A stretch of DNA of 64,000 nt from Vibrio lentus (GTDB lineage Bacteria; Pseudomonadota; Gammaproteobacteria; Enterobacterales; Vibrionaceae): the NCBI RefSeq assembly GCF_030409755.1, contig NZ_JAUFQE010000002.1, positions 806,001 through 870,000 of the forward strand, read 5' to 3'. Under the pieces are notes generated by a model that had not been told where the DNA came from, made no database searches, and saw only the letters and a list, made by a program, of their open reading frames with translations. Below, one piece after another: positions 1 through 10,000 of the stretch. Position numbers and translations under genes: made by a program. Position 1 is the stretch's first letter. Each line of letters begins with the position of its first letter.

Positions 1-36
1 GACATTACGAAGAGGTCAGCAATAAGGAACACTTTA

Positions 37-2070
37 TCAATCTGGTTCAGGGAAACGGGTAATTTTACCGTCGCCACTTAACGTCGTAATCGCCTGTGGC
101 TTCCCGTCGCTATCTAACCTTAACTCACCAATGGCACTGCGGTTTGAAAGGCGATAAAAGGTCTGATTGTCAGGGCTACGTTTCTCTATTCTTAGGCGCT
201 TTCGCTTGGTGAAATAGTTAAGAACTGAGCGCGGGCTATACAATAATCGGTCACACACATCGCAGAATTTAAGCAATGGAGCAGGGAACTGATTCTTGAT
301 ACCACTACAAGTAATCTGGTAAATGTTCGGACTGTTTCGGCGATACCTAAGCTTAATATCGTAGGCAAACGAGTAGTGAACATCACCAGAAAGCACCACA
401 AAGTTGGTGGGCGTTTTGGTGTGGGTAAAGATACTGATGAGCGTGTTAGCACTGCCTGGGTGTGCCATCCAGTTTTCAGCATCAATCATCAATGGCTTAC
501 CTATTGTAGTCGCCATCTTTTGTAGTGTTTCAATGAACTTAACGCCGAACATTGGCGCAGCAGAAACAATCACCACCTTTTCTTGATTAATCAATTGATG
601 CTGAAATTCCGTCAGCGCTTCCCAGTCCATCAAACCCGATGGCTTGTTCATACGGGACTCTGAGCGCCAACGACGTGTCCGAGTATCCAACACAATCACT
701 TTTGGTGACGTGTTGATGGTGTAATGCCACTCTTCAAAGCGGTCGATCATCTCTAAATATTGTTGGTGCTGTTGGGGATCGATATTCTTACTGAGATTGC
801 CGTTGTTTTTGCCATTATTTTCGACATAGCTTTCATCATTATCTTCGCCACTGCTTTCGCTTTCGTTACTGCTAATCACCGGAGAGAAAAGCTGTTTGGT
901 CTGCTCAATGAATTCGCTGCTGAACTTCTCTGGCGCGTTACCCCAGCCTTGGCACATCCAATAGGCTACAAGGCCATTGCCAATCACTTGAGTCGCAAAG
1001 CGATTTTGATCGACGGCATGTTCCCAACCTACGGTTAGGTTCCAATCATCAGTGACATCGTGGTCATCGAAGATCATGTAAGTCGGAATATGAGCGAACA
1101 ATCGCTGCACTTGTGGCAAGCCTGCTACGAAGTCATCAATGATAACGCTTTCGTCACGCCACTGTTGTTGCTCGGCAGGTGTTAATTGACGATCAGCCTG
1201 CTTGAAATCATTGTCGATTAATCGCTCACGGTTGATGCATTGCCACAAGGTCGGGGACCAAACCAGCAGGTACATCGCGATGAATTCAGACAAGGTGACT
1301 AAGTGATTCTCACAATCGGTCGAGCTAAAGATAGGAATCCCGCGTTTAGGGAATAACTTATCGAGCAGCGAATCCGAAGTGTTGTGGTGTGGCAGTAGGT
1401 GATGACGCTGATAAAGGTGATATTCGCTCTCAAACAAGGCATCGCTGCTATTGATTTGGTTAACCTGTGAATCCGTTGGTAATGCTTCACCAATCAGACC
1501 AAGCAACTGAATCACTTGCTGAATGGCATCCAGCGTTGGGCCTGCCACATGGTCAGCGTAGATTTGGTCGCCGCTCATCATCAACATATCCGGTCGTTCA
1601 AGTACCGTTTGATTTGCGATTTTGTTGTCTGCTGCGACTAGGCTGTCTTTGCTCGGATGGTGTGGGTTACGACAAGAGCCATGCAAAATGTAGTCAGCAG
1701 TGGTCGATATCTTAAATTCGATTCGAGAACTGTCGTTGTTGGTTCGCGTGTCCTTGTAAATCAAATGCGGTGCCAGCTCAGTGATTGAACCTTGCTCGGT
1801 CTCTATTTGATATTCCAACGGAACGTTGGTGGGAAACTCACCCTGTAAATGAATCAAGGTGACCCAAGCGTGTGTGCCGACTTGTATCGATTCTTGCTCA
1901 TCGAGTGATGACGAATAAAAAGGCGTCTCTTGCTCTGCATTGAATAGTTGAGTTGTGCCCGAAAGTGGGGCGCTGGTGACTATCCAGAGTACCACCTCAG
2001 TTGCGGTGGTTTTTCTTAAAATTGGGCCAGCAAGCAATAAGGGAAGAGATGATATCGTCGAGCGTTTCAA
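37..2070 (-). CDS. PhoD-like metallophosphatase family protein
   Basis: Predicted phosphodiesterase/phosphatase of the PhoD-like family, about 677 aa. Seen: metal-binding blocks typical of the family, SGDQIYAD near residue 165, FDDHDVTDDW near residue 335 and SGDVHYS near residue 558. An acidic Ser/Asn-rich insert sits around residues 400-430. No clear signal peptide is visible, so location is unsure. Start: the frame is open from a TTG at 2109, but a TTG at 2070 has AGGA six bases upstream, so I prefer it. Either way the 5' end overlaps the 3' end of the upstream minus-strand ORF. Substrate cannot be told from sequence. The family call is firm, the start less so. Confidence 0.85.
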   Translation of the reverse strand: MKRSTISSLPLLLAGPILRKTTATEVVLWIVTSAPLSGTTQLFNAEQETPFYSSSLDEQESIQVGTHAWVTLIHLQGEFPTNVPLEYQIETEQGSITELAPHLIYKDTRTNNDSSRIEFKISTTADYILHGSCRNPHHPSKDSLVAADNKIANQTVLERPDMLMMSGDQIYADHVAGPTLDAIQQVIQLLGLIGEALPTDSQVNQINSSDALFESEYHLYQRHHLLPHHNTSDSLLDKLFPKRGIPIFSSTDCENHLVTLSEFIAMYLLVWSPTLWQCINRERLIDNDFKQADRQLTPAEQQQWRDESVIIDDFVAGLPQVQRLFAHIPTYMIFDDHDVTDDWNLTVGWEHAVDQNRFATQVIGNGLVAYWMCQGWGNAPEKFSSEFIEQTKQLFSPVISSNESESSGEDNDESYVENNGKNNGNLSKNIDPQQHQQYLEMIDRFEEWHYTINTSPKVIVLDTRTRRWRSESRMNKPSGLMDWEALTEFQHQLINQEKVVIVSAAPMFGVKFIETLQKMATTIGKPLMIDAENWMAHPGSANTLISIFTHTKTPTNFVVLSGDVHYSFAYDIKLRYRRNSPNIYQITCSGIKNQFPAPLLKFCDVCDRLLYSPRSVLNYFTKRKRLRIEKRSPDNQTFYRLSNRSAIGELRLDSDGKPQAITTLSGDGKITRFPEPD

Positions 2071-2626
2071 TGCGGTTCCTAAATCGTTGGAGGTGATGTT
2101 CTGTTTCAAGAGCAGAGGTTTCGAGTTCTAGTGTTTGAGGCTCGTTAATTTCGAGCTCAGATGTTGCCGGTAGCACTATATCAGGCTCATTTGCTTCGAG
2201 CTCCGTAACCTCAGACTCATCCATCTCAGCTTCTGTTGTTTCAAGAACTTCGATAACTTCTGAGCTAGAAAGTTCATGACCCATTAGAAATATTGCCAAT
2301 AGGGCATCGGCTTTAGTCTTGGTATCGGAAGGTTCGTCTAACAACTGTTCAAGTTTTTCTCGAATCATAGCAATCTCGTGCTCAACAAAGCCACGGCCTT
2401 CGTCGTCCCCTTGGTTTTCTTCAGGGGCGTTATCGAACTCCATAAACAGCAGCTCACCGTCTAACTTTGTATTGACCAATCGCTCTGGCAACCATTCCTC
2501 GCCCATAACGATATCTGGGTCGGAATCATTGGGTAAGTGGTCTATAATGTTTTGTAATTCTGAGACTTTCACAATACTTTCATTTAACCGAGAATATTCT
2601 ACATTGTAACGGTCAATGTCGATCAA
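1997..2626 (-). CDS. acidic hypothetical protein upstream of PhoD-like gene
   Basis: A 209-aa acidic protein that I do not recognise. The N-terminal half is ordinary mixed sequence. Residues about 125-180 are low complexity, with repeated Glu-Leu-Glu and Asn-Glu-Pro elements (for example ELEANEPDIV, ELEINEPQT). The only start giving the full length is a TTG with a poorly placed AGG, so the true start may be internal. The 3' end overlaps the PhoD-like gene by 74-113 bp, which suggests co-transcription. The ORF could be partly spurious, but the long open frame with sensible composition argues for a gene. Confidence 0.5.
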   Translation of the reverse strand: MIDIDRYNVEYSRLNESIVKVSELQNIIDHLPNDSDPDIVMGEEWLPERLVNTKLDGELLFMEFDNAPEENQGDDEGRGFVEHEIAMIREKLEQLLDEPSDTKTKADALLAIFLMGHELSSSEVIEVLETTEAEMDESEVTELEANEPDIVLPATSELEINEPQTLELETSALETEHHLQRFRNRIETLDDIISSLIACWPNFKKNHRN

Positions 2627-2707
2627 ACCTAAAATTAGTTGGCTGGCATGGCCAATAAATGTCTATTCAGTAACACAATATTTATTACAAAGAGCAATGA
2701 CACAAGA

Positions 2708-4024
2708 ATGAAGCACAAATTTTCACCGAAGCTCATTTCGTATGGGGCGGTTTTATTAGGTAACGCTTTTCTAGGTAATAGCGTGGCGTGGGCTGCTGAA
2801 GAGCAAGAATGGGGCATTGCCGCAATGTTCCGTACTGCGAGCATTCCTTACGACACGTCTGGTGGTGACCAATCGGTTAACTCGTTTGTGCCGATGTTGT
2901 TCTTCAAGAACGATTACGTATTTATCGACGGCACTGAAATGGGCGCATACCTCTATCAAGCCGATGATGAAAAGTGGTCACTGAACGCTATTTCTCGTAT
3001 GCGTTTTATTGATATCCCAGCTTCAGAGCAAAATGCTATAGAAGGTGATACCGCCGATTTCGGTGCTCAATTGACTTATCAACTTGATGAGCAATGGGGC
3101 GTCGAAACGGAAATTATGAGTGACAGTGAATACAACTTCCACGGTAACCTGCGTGCAAAAGCCAAGTATGAAACCGGTGATTGGGAGTTTTCTCCGAGCG
3201 CTACGTTGCGTTACAAAAGTGCCGATTTCAACAGTGAATACTATTCTGCTGCGGGCGAAACCATTGGCGCAGGTGTCGACCTTAATGTCGGTGTAGAAGC
3301 GCGTTACCATGTGGTTTCGAACTTGTACTTATTGGGTTCAACCAGTGTGACTCGATTGGATGACAACGCCTACGATTCATCAATTATTGAAGACCGTTAC
3401 CAAGGTGAACTCTACTTCGGCTTTGGCTTTTTTAATGATAAAGAGAAAGCGCCGAAACCTAAGCTAAGCAATGCACCTTATCTGCGTGTGGCACACGGTT
3501 GGGCAACGCCATCGAACATTGGCGATATCATGAAGTTCAACGCGGAGAAAGACGAATACAACAACCAACTCACATCGTTCTTTTATGGTCACCCTTTAAC
3601 TGATGAGATCTTTGGTTTCCCGTTGGATATCTACCTAACGCCGGGTATCGCGCACCACTGGAGTTCAGACGTTCAATCCAGCAGTACTGAATACATCATT
3701 GCAATCAAAGCGTACTACACCTTTGATTGGCCAACCCAGTGGCGTGTTGGTGTAGCAGAAGGTATGTCTTACATCGATTCGATTACGTATATCGAAGGCT
3801 CTGAGATGGACCGCAAAGGGTATACTGCGAGTCATCTGTTGAACTACTTAGACTTCTCATTTGATGTGAACGTCGGCGACTTAATCGGTAAGAACGATTT
3901 GAACAACTTGTGGTTCGGCTACTCGTTGCATCATCGTTCTGCGATCTTTGAAAACGCCTCTCAGTTTGGTCGTATCAAAGGCGGCAGTAACTACAACACC
4001 GTTTACTTCCAGTACGAGTTCTAA
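2708..4024 (+). CDS. MipA/OmpV family outer membrane protein
   Basis: Outer membrane beta-barrel of the MipA/OmpV type, 438 aa from the ATG at 2708. The start is chosen because it opens a clean signal peptide (MKHKF, a hydrophobic stretch, then an Ala-x-Ala-like cleavage at AWAAEE). The frame is open 69 bp further upstream but that part is not signal-like. The body shows alternating aromatic and polar beta strands and ends in a C-terminal Phe (FQYEF), the usual barrel-assembly signature. A strong terminator follows immediately, so it is probably monocistronic. Family members have been linked to scaffold or porin-like roles. The substrate is unknown. Confidence 0.8.
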   Translation: MKHKFSPKLISYGAVLLGNAFLGNSVAWAAEEQEWGIAAMFRTASIPYDTSGGDQSVNSFVPMLFFKNDYVFIDGTEMGAYLYQADDEKWSLNAISRMRFIDIPASEQNAIEGDTADFGAQLTYQLDEQWGVETEIMSDSEYNFHGNLRAKAKYETGDWEFSPSATLRYKSADFNSEYYSAAGETIGAGVDLNVGVEARYHVVSNLYLLGSTSVTRLDDNAYDSSIIEDRYQGELYFGFGFFNDKEKAPKPKLSNAPYLRVAHGWATPSNIGDIMKFNAEKDEYNNQLTSFFYGHPLTDEIFGFPLDIYLTPGIAHHWSSDVQSSSTEYIIAIKAYYTFDWPTQWRVGVAEGMSYIDSITYIEGSEMDRKGYTASHLLNYLDFSFDVNVGDLIGKNDLNNLWFGYSLHHRSAIFENASQFGRIKGGSNYNTVYFQYEF

Positions 4025-4042
4025 AAGCCAATTCAACATTAC

Positions 4043-4072
4043 ATGCCGCTCCCTAAATGAGCGGCATTTTTT
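4043..4072 (+). terminator. intrinsic terminator after MipA/OmpV gene
   Basis: Nine-base perfect stem ATGCCGCTC / GAGCGGCAT with a 7-nt loop, followed by a run of T, 19 bp after the stop codon. Confidence 0.9.
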
Positions 4073-4415
4073 ATGATTTTTAAGTCTGTTTTCACGCTGA
4101 GGAAGTGTGAATTGACCTTTGTATATTAATTAAATTATTCAGGGCTCGATATATGTAAATAAGGCGAGGGTGTTTAAACTAAATATTGATGATTGTGTAA
4201 TTAGTAAATTGAATTTATTTAATTATTTCTTCATTTTCTTTCATTAATTTTAATTGTTTTGACTATTCTAATTATGTTAATTATTGATTGGTCTCTAATT
4301 ATGTTTCTTGTTTGTTATTCGATTGTTAATCGATGAGTCGATCACGATAATTTATAAATTGCACCTATATTATATTGCTGTGTTTATATAACAATAACGT
4401 GAATTAAGGGAAACA
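4073..4415. other. AT-rich intergenic region upstream of alcohol dehydrogenase gene
   Basis: About 340 bp, markedly AT-rich, with no ORF of note. It must hold the promoter of the dehydrogenase-transporter pair. A half-site TCTCTAATT at about 4291-4299 resembles the palindrome found elsewhere in the window, but its other arm is missing. AAGGG just before 4416 is the ribosome binding site of the next gene. Confidence 0.5.
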
Positions 4416-5462
4416 ATGAAAGCATATGTATTTGATGGTAAAGAGAAAGCGAAATTAGAAGAGCGCCCGGTACCTAACATTATTAAGCAAAGCGATGTCA
4501 TCGTTAAAATTGAAAAAACCACTATTTGTGGTACGGATTTACATATATTAAGAAATAATGTCGCGACATTTAAGCCGGGCACTATTATGGGTCATGAAGG
4601 CGTTGGCATCGTGGAAGAGTGTGGCGAACTTGTGAGTAAATTTAAGCCTGGTGATCGTGTAATCGTGTCATGTATTACCACTTGCGGCAGCTGCAAAATG
4701 TGCCAAGTTTCTAAGTTTGGGCAATGCTTAGACGGCGGTTGGTTACTAGGTAATGAGATTAACGGTTGCCAAGCTGAATATGTCCGAGTTCCTTACGGTG
4801 ACACAAGCATGCATCTCGTGCCTGACGATATCGATGCCGATTCTCTGGTTCTACTGAGTGATATCTTCCCTACTGGCTATGAAGTGGGTGTGCTTGATGG
4901 ACAAGTTCAACCGGGCTGTTCTGTTGCAGTGATTGGTTGTGGCCCTGTTGGTCTAGCAGCATTAATGACCTCCAAGTTCTTCTCACCAAGCGAGATCTAT
5001 GCGATCGATACTAACCCTCATAGATTGGAAGTTGCCAAAGAATTAGGTGCAACCCACGCGATTGATAACTCTGACGGTAGCGCAGTGCAGCAAATTCTAG
5101 ACATGACCGATGATGTAGGCGTCGATGTTGTGATTGAAGCTATTGGTATTCCAGCTGGCTGGGATATGTCCCAAAAACTTGTGTGCCCAGGTGGTAACAT
5201 TGCTGTCCTTGGCGTTCATGGCAAGTCGGCCACGATAAACCTTGAAGACATGTGGAAGCGAAATTTCACTATGACGGCTGGCATGGTTCATACCAATACT
5301 ATTCCAATGTTAATTAAGCAGATTAGGGCAGGTCACTTGGAACCTAAGCAGTTGATTAGCCATCAGTTTAAGTTATCAGAGTCAGAACAAGCCTATTCTA
5401 CATTTACGCATGCTTCTGACCATAAATCGTTAAAAGTTATTATTTCTAACGACTGTTCATAA
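4416..5462 (+). CDS. zinc-dependent alcohol dehydrogenase (MDR family)
   Basis: Cytoplasmic NAD(P)-dependent dehydrogenase, 348 aa, the usual MDR length. Seen: catalytic-zinc residues in TICGTDLH (about 37-44) and MGHEGVG (about 58-64), structural-zinc cysteines in CITTCGSCKMCQ (about 85-96) with a later Cys, and the Rossmann motif GCGPVGLAAL (about 169-178). An Asp ends the second Rossmann strand (AIDTNPHR), which favours NAD over NADP. The start ATG has AAGGG five bases upstream. The MFS transporter gene follows after 22 bp, so the two likely form an operon that imports and oxidises a small substrate. Which alcohol or polyol cannot be told. Confidence 0.9.
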   Translation: MKAYVFDGKEKAKLEERPVPNIIKQSDVIVKIEKTTICGTDLHILRNNVATFKPGTIMGHEGVGIVEECGELVSKFKPGDRVIVSCITTCGSCKMCQVSKFGQCLDGGWLLGNEINGCQAEYVRVPYGDTSMHLVPDDIDADSLVLLSDIFPTGYEVGVLDGQVQPGCSVAVIGCGPVGLAALMTSKFFSPSEIYAIDTNPHRLEVAKELGATHAIDNSDGSAVQQILDMTDDVGVDVVIEAIGIPAGWDMSQKLVCPGGNIAVLGVHGKSATINLEDMWKRNFTMTAGMVHTNTIPMLIKQIRAGHLEPKQLISHQFKLSESEQAYSTFTHASDHKSLKVIISNDCS

Positions 5463-5484
5463 ACCGCTGATTGTTGAGGTTAAA

Positions 5485-6699
5485 TTGATTAATAAACCAT
5501 TTAAAATACTAGTGATAGGTTTAATCGTAAACCTATCCATCGGTATCCTATATGTATGGGGCGTATTCAGTGAACCTTTAGCTGAAGCGCTAGGTGTTGA
5601 CCCTAAAGATGTCGATGGGCCATACCAGACTTCTGTTTTTGCATTCTCGGTAAGCTTGTTTTTAGCTGGAGTCTGGCAAGATAAAATAGGGCCAAGAAAA
5701 GTAACAATACTTGGTGTATTTCTTGTCGGAACAGGGCTCTTAGCTTCTGGTTATGCCTCAACATTGGCGGAATTACAGGTTACGTTCGGGTGTATGGTGG
5801 GAGCTGGAATGGGCTTTGCCTACGCCTGCATTGGCCCATGCACAATGAAGTGGTGGCCAGAAAATAGAAAGGGACTCGTTAGCGGTTTAACTGCTGGTGG
5901 CTTTGCGATGGCAGCTCTGTATTTAGCACCACTATCAACAGTCCTGATAGACCATTATGGCATCTTAGATACTTTTAAAATCCTTGGTGTGGGCCTACTT
6001 TTTATGATCCCAATGGCATCATTTCTTGTTAATCCACCCAAAGGATACGTAGCTGAAGAAACGGGCGGGCAAGCGGTAGAATCTGGAGTGGATGTAAATA
6101 TTCAATGGTTAGATATGCTGAAAACCCCCCAATTTTACCAAATATGGCTAATGTTCATGGTGTCATCTGCAGCTGGCATCATGCTCATTGGTTCAATTGG
6201 TAACGTCAGTAAATCCATAGGATTAACATCCGAGGAAATTGCGTTAGGTATCATTTTATTAGCGATCTTTAATACCGCTGGGCGAGTTATTGGGGGATTG
6301 GTTTTTGATAAGATAGGACGCGTTCATACGTTAGGGCTAATATTCATGTTACAGGCTGTCAATATGGTGTTATTCACAACGATTGAAACCACTATTCCTT
6401 TAATGATAGGGATTTCTATTGGTGCGATGTCTTATGGCGCTTTGTTTGGGGTATTCCCTCCAGTTACCGCGGTCGATTATGGTTTAAAATCGTATGGAAC
6501 TAACTTTGGAATACTCTATTCTGCGTGGGGTGTATCAGGTTTCTTCGGAGGTATACTCGCTTCAGTTTCTGGGTCGCCTGAAAATACTTATTTGGCTTAT
6601 GCTGCTCTGTTATTTTCGATAACTGTAATGAATTATCTAATGAAGCCGATAGATAAATCCATAATATTAAATAAGAATGCGATAAATTTGGAGTGTTAA
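5485..6699 (+). CDS. MFS transporter, oxalate/formate antiporter-like (OFA) family
   Basis: Inner-membrane transporter of 404 aa with about 12 predicted membrane segments. The N terminus (GILYVWGVFSEPLAEALGV) and the motif-A-like loop WQDKIGPRK match the OFA group, which includes oxalate/formate and L-lactate or pyruvate-type carriers. The start is a TTG preceded by GAGG. It lies 22 bp after the alcohol dehydrogenase gene and probably shares its transcript. A carboxylate substrate made or used by that enzyme is plausible but not shown. Confidence 0.85.
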   Translation: MINKPFKILVIGLIVNLSIGILYVWGVFSEPLAEALGVDPKDVDGPYQTSVFAFSVSLFLAGVWQDKIGPRKVTILGVFLVGTGLLASGYASTLAELQVTFGCMVGAGMGFAYACIGPCTMKWWPENRKGLVSGLTAGGFAMAALYLAPLSTVLIDHYGILDTFKILGVGLLFMIPMASFLVNPPKGYVAEETGGQAVESGVDVNIQWLDMLKTPQFYQIWLMFMVSSAAGIMLIGSIGNVSKSIGLTSEEIALGIILLAIFNTAGRVIGGLVFDKIGRVHTLGLIFMLQAVNMVLFTTIETTIPLMIGISIGAMSYGALFGVFPPVTAVDYGLKSYGTNFGILYSAWGVSGFFGGILASVSGSPENTYLAYAALLFSITVMNYLMKPIDKSIILNKNAINLEC

Positions 6700-6821
6700 C
6701 TTATTCCACTTTTAACGGGAATATAACAGTTTTTATATGTGGTGAGTCAGGTCATATATTTTAGTTGTTGCTTTTTAAATATTTATATCCATTAGTAACT
6801 TGTTTTTACCATGCTCTTATC

Positions 6822-6852
6822 AATGTTGGCTTAGGCAATCTAAGCCAACATT
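6822..6852 (+). terminator. 13-bp hairpin after the dehydrogenase-MFS operon
   Basis: Perfect inverted repeat AATGTTGGCTTAG / CTAAGCCAACATT with a 5-nt loop, 120 bp after the MFS stop. There is no long T-run, so it may be a weak terminator or an RNA-stabilising hairpin. Confidence 0.55.
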
Positions 6853-6978
6853 CTTCCATGATGTTTTTGATGGTACACCTATAAGTCCCCGAGTTTCCAA
6901 GTACAAAAAATGACCATTTAATGCCTTGTTCTCCTTGATTTCGTGGACGTTTAGGCAGCTAATTACCCTTGCTTTGTG

Positions 6979-7008
6979 TTAACTCGTTACCGTCCTTTAT
7001 GGTACAAT
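6979..7008 (+). promoter_or_regulatory. putative sigma70 promoter of hrpA
   Basis: TTAACT (6979-6984) and TACAAT (7003-7008) are separated by 18 bp. They match the -35 box at four of six and the -10 box at five of six positions. The promoter overlaps the upstream open extension of the hrpA frame, which argues that translation starts downstream at the TTG at 7045. Confidence 0.6.
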
Positions 7009-7044
7009 CGCGCGAGTTTAATAAGTACAAGAATAGGACACGCT

Positions 7045-10000
7045 TTGACTTCGTCTCCGGAAAAAGCAGACAACAACAAGAATGCAGCACAGCCAAGTTC
7101 TCCACAGAACGAAGCGAAATCGAATAAGCCTGCATCGAACCGACCTGCTAAGCAATTAAAAGCTAAACAGCCAAAAGCTAATCAATCAAAAGCTAAATCT
7201 GCCGATCATTCAGCAGCAGCCAATACAAAAGCATCTCAAAATAGCCCAGCCTCTCTTCGTAAAGCGCTCAACGAATGTATGATGCGCGATCGCTTCCGTC
7301 TGAGTAAGCGAATTGCTGGTGCGAGTAGAATTAAAAACGAACAATCTAAAAACGTTGTCTTCGATGAGATAGCGTTAGACATTGCCAAGTCAATGATGAC
7401 GGCAAATCAGCGTGCCTCGCACAAACCAACCATCGAATACCCAGAGATTCTCCCAGTTAGCCAAAAGCGCGATGACATTGCGAAAGCCATTTCTGAAAAC
7501 CAAGTGGTGATCGTTGCGGGTGAAACGGGCTCGGGTAAAACCACTCAGTTACCAAAGATTTGTTCTGAGCTTGGCCGTGGCCGCTTTGGCTTAATTGGTC
7601 ACACTCAGCCTCGTCGTCTTGCGGCTCGTTCGGTTGCAAACCGCATCGCGGAAGAGATGGAAACACAGCTGGGTGATTTTGTTGGTTATAAGGTTCGTTT
7701 TAACGACCAAATATCTGATAACACGCAAATTAAATTGATGACCGACGGTATTCTACTGGCGGAAATCCAGCACGACCGTTTCTTAAGTCAATACGACACC
7801 ATCATCATCGATGAAGCCCACGAACGCAGTCTGAACATTGACTTCATCATGGGTTACTTAAGAGAGCTTCTGCCAAAGCGTCCTGATCTTAAAGTTATCA
7901 TTACATCGGCGACCATCGATCCAGAGCGTTTCTCGAAGCACTTTAATAATGCACCTATCATTGAAGTATCAGGTCGAACGTACCCTGTAGATACGCGTTA
8001 CCGCCCATTAGGTGGCGATGAAAGTGATTCAGATCGTGACCAAATCGAAGGCATATTTGAAGCGGTAGATGAGCTTTGTGATGAAGGGCAAGGCGATATT
8101 TTGATCTTCATGAACGGTGAGCGTGAAATTCGTGACACGGCCGATTCTCTAAGTAAGCGTAATTTACGCGATACCGAAATCGTACCACTTTACGCGCGTC
8201 TTTCTGCGGGTGAACAGAACCGAATCTTCCAGTCTCATACTGGTCGACGCATCGTTCTGGCAACCAACGTGGCAGAAACCTCGTTAACGGTTCCGGGCAT
8301 CAAGTATGTCATCGACCCGGGTACGGCGCGTATTAGCCGTTACAGCTACCGTACTAAAGTACAACGCCTACCGATTGAGCCAGTATCTCAAGCGAGTGCG
8401 AACCAGCGTAAAGGTCGTTGTGGTCGTGTTGCGGAAGGTATCTGTATTCGTCTGTACTCTGAGGAAGATTTCGAATCACGCCCAGAGTTTACTGATCCTG
8501 AGATCCTTCGTACTAACCTAGCATCCGTTATCCTTCAGATGACAGCGCTAGGCCTAGGCGATATTCAAGCATTCCCATTTGTTGAAGCGCCAGATAAGCG
8601 CAACATTCAAGATGGTGTAAGACTGCTTGAAGAGCTTGGTGCGATCGCAACAGCTGAAACCGCAGCAAACAAAAACAAGAATCAAGGCGACGATAAGAAG
8701 AAGCTAACGGCAATTGGTCGTAAGCTCGCTAAGCTGCCGATTGATCCACGTTTAGCGCGTATGGTGATTGAAGCGCCAAGCAACCGCTGTTTGCATGAAG
8801 TAATGGTTATCGCGTCTGCGCTGTCGATTCAAGACCCGCGTGAGCGTCCATCAGACAAGCAACAATCGTCTGACGATAAGCACAAGCGCTTCTTCGATAA
8901 AGAATCTGATTTCATTACCTTTGTGAACCTTTGGGATTACGTTAAGCAGCAACAAAAAGAGCTGTCGAGTAACCAGTTCCGCAAACAGTGTAAGCAAGAT
9001 TACCTGAACTATTTACGTATCCGTGAATGGCAAGATGTGTACTTCCAAATTCACCAAGCAATGCGTGAATTGGACACTAAGTTGAATACAGAACCGGGCA
9101 GCTACGATGGCATTCATATGTCATTGCTATCAGGTTTGCTTTCGCACATCGGTATGAAAGACCAAGAGAAGAATGAATATCAAGGTGCTCGTAATGCGCG
9201 CTTCCATATCTTCCCTGCGTCTGGCCTATTTAAGAAACAGCCTAAGTGGATCATGTCTGCTGAGCTGGTAGAAACCTCAAAACTTTGGGGTCGTGTTATC
9301 GCGAAGATTCAGCCTGAATGGATTGAACCACTAGCGAAACACCTGATTAAGCGCAGCTACAGCGAACCTCATTGGTCGAAGAAGCAAGCGGCAGTAATGG
9401 CACACGAGAAAGTGATGCTTTACGGAATCCCAATCATCCCGAAACGTTTAGTGAACTACGGCGCGATTGATGCCACCGTCAGCCGTGAGTTGTTTGTACG
9501 CAGCGCATTGGTCGAAGGTGAGTGGGAAACCAAACACGCTTTCTTCAAGCAGAACCGTAAACTACTGCAAGAAGTGGAAGAGCTAGAACATAAATCGCGT
9601 CGTCGTGACATCTTGATTGACGATGATGAGCTGTTCGACTTCTATGACCAACGTGTTGGCGAAGAGGCCGTTTCAGGACGTCACTTCGATACATGGTGGA
9701 AGAAAACTAGTCAGAAAACACCTGAACTGCTGAACTTCGAAAAGTCGATGCTGTTCCGAGGTGATGCTAGCCACGTTACTGATTTGGATTATCCGAACTT
9801 CTGGCACCAAAACGGTATCAAGCTGAAGCTGAGTTACCAATTTGAGCCGGGCGATGACAACGATGGCGTAACGGTGCACATTCCGCTGCCTATCTTGAAC
9901 CAAATTGACCAAAACGGTTTTGATTGGCAGATCCCAGGCCTACGTCAAGAACTGGTGATTAGCTTAATTAAGTCACTACCAAAAACGCTACGCCGTAACT

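Noticed and set aside
4285..4303. Seventh copy of the GAATTAGAGAAATTC palindrome near the alcohol dehydrogenase promoter
   Set aside because: Only one arm (TCTCTAATT) matches; the other arm is absent.
6976..7044. Upstream GTG start for hrpA
   Set aside because: It would put the likely promoter inside the coding region, and the TTG at 7045 has a better placed ribosome site.
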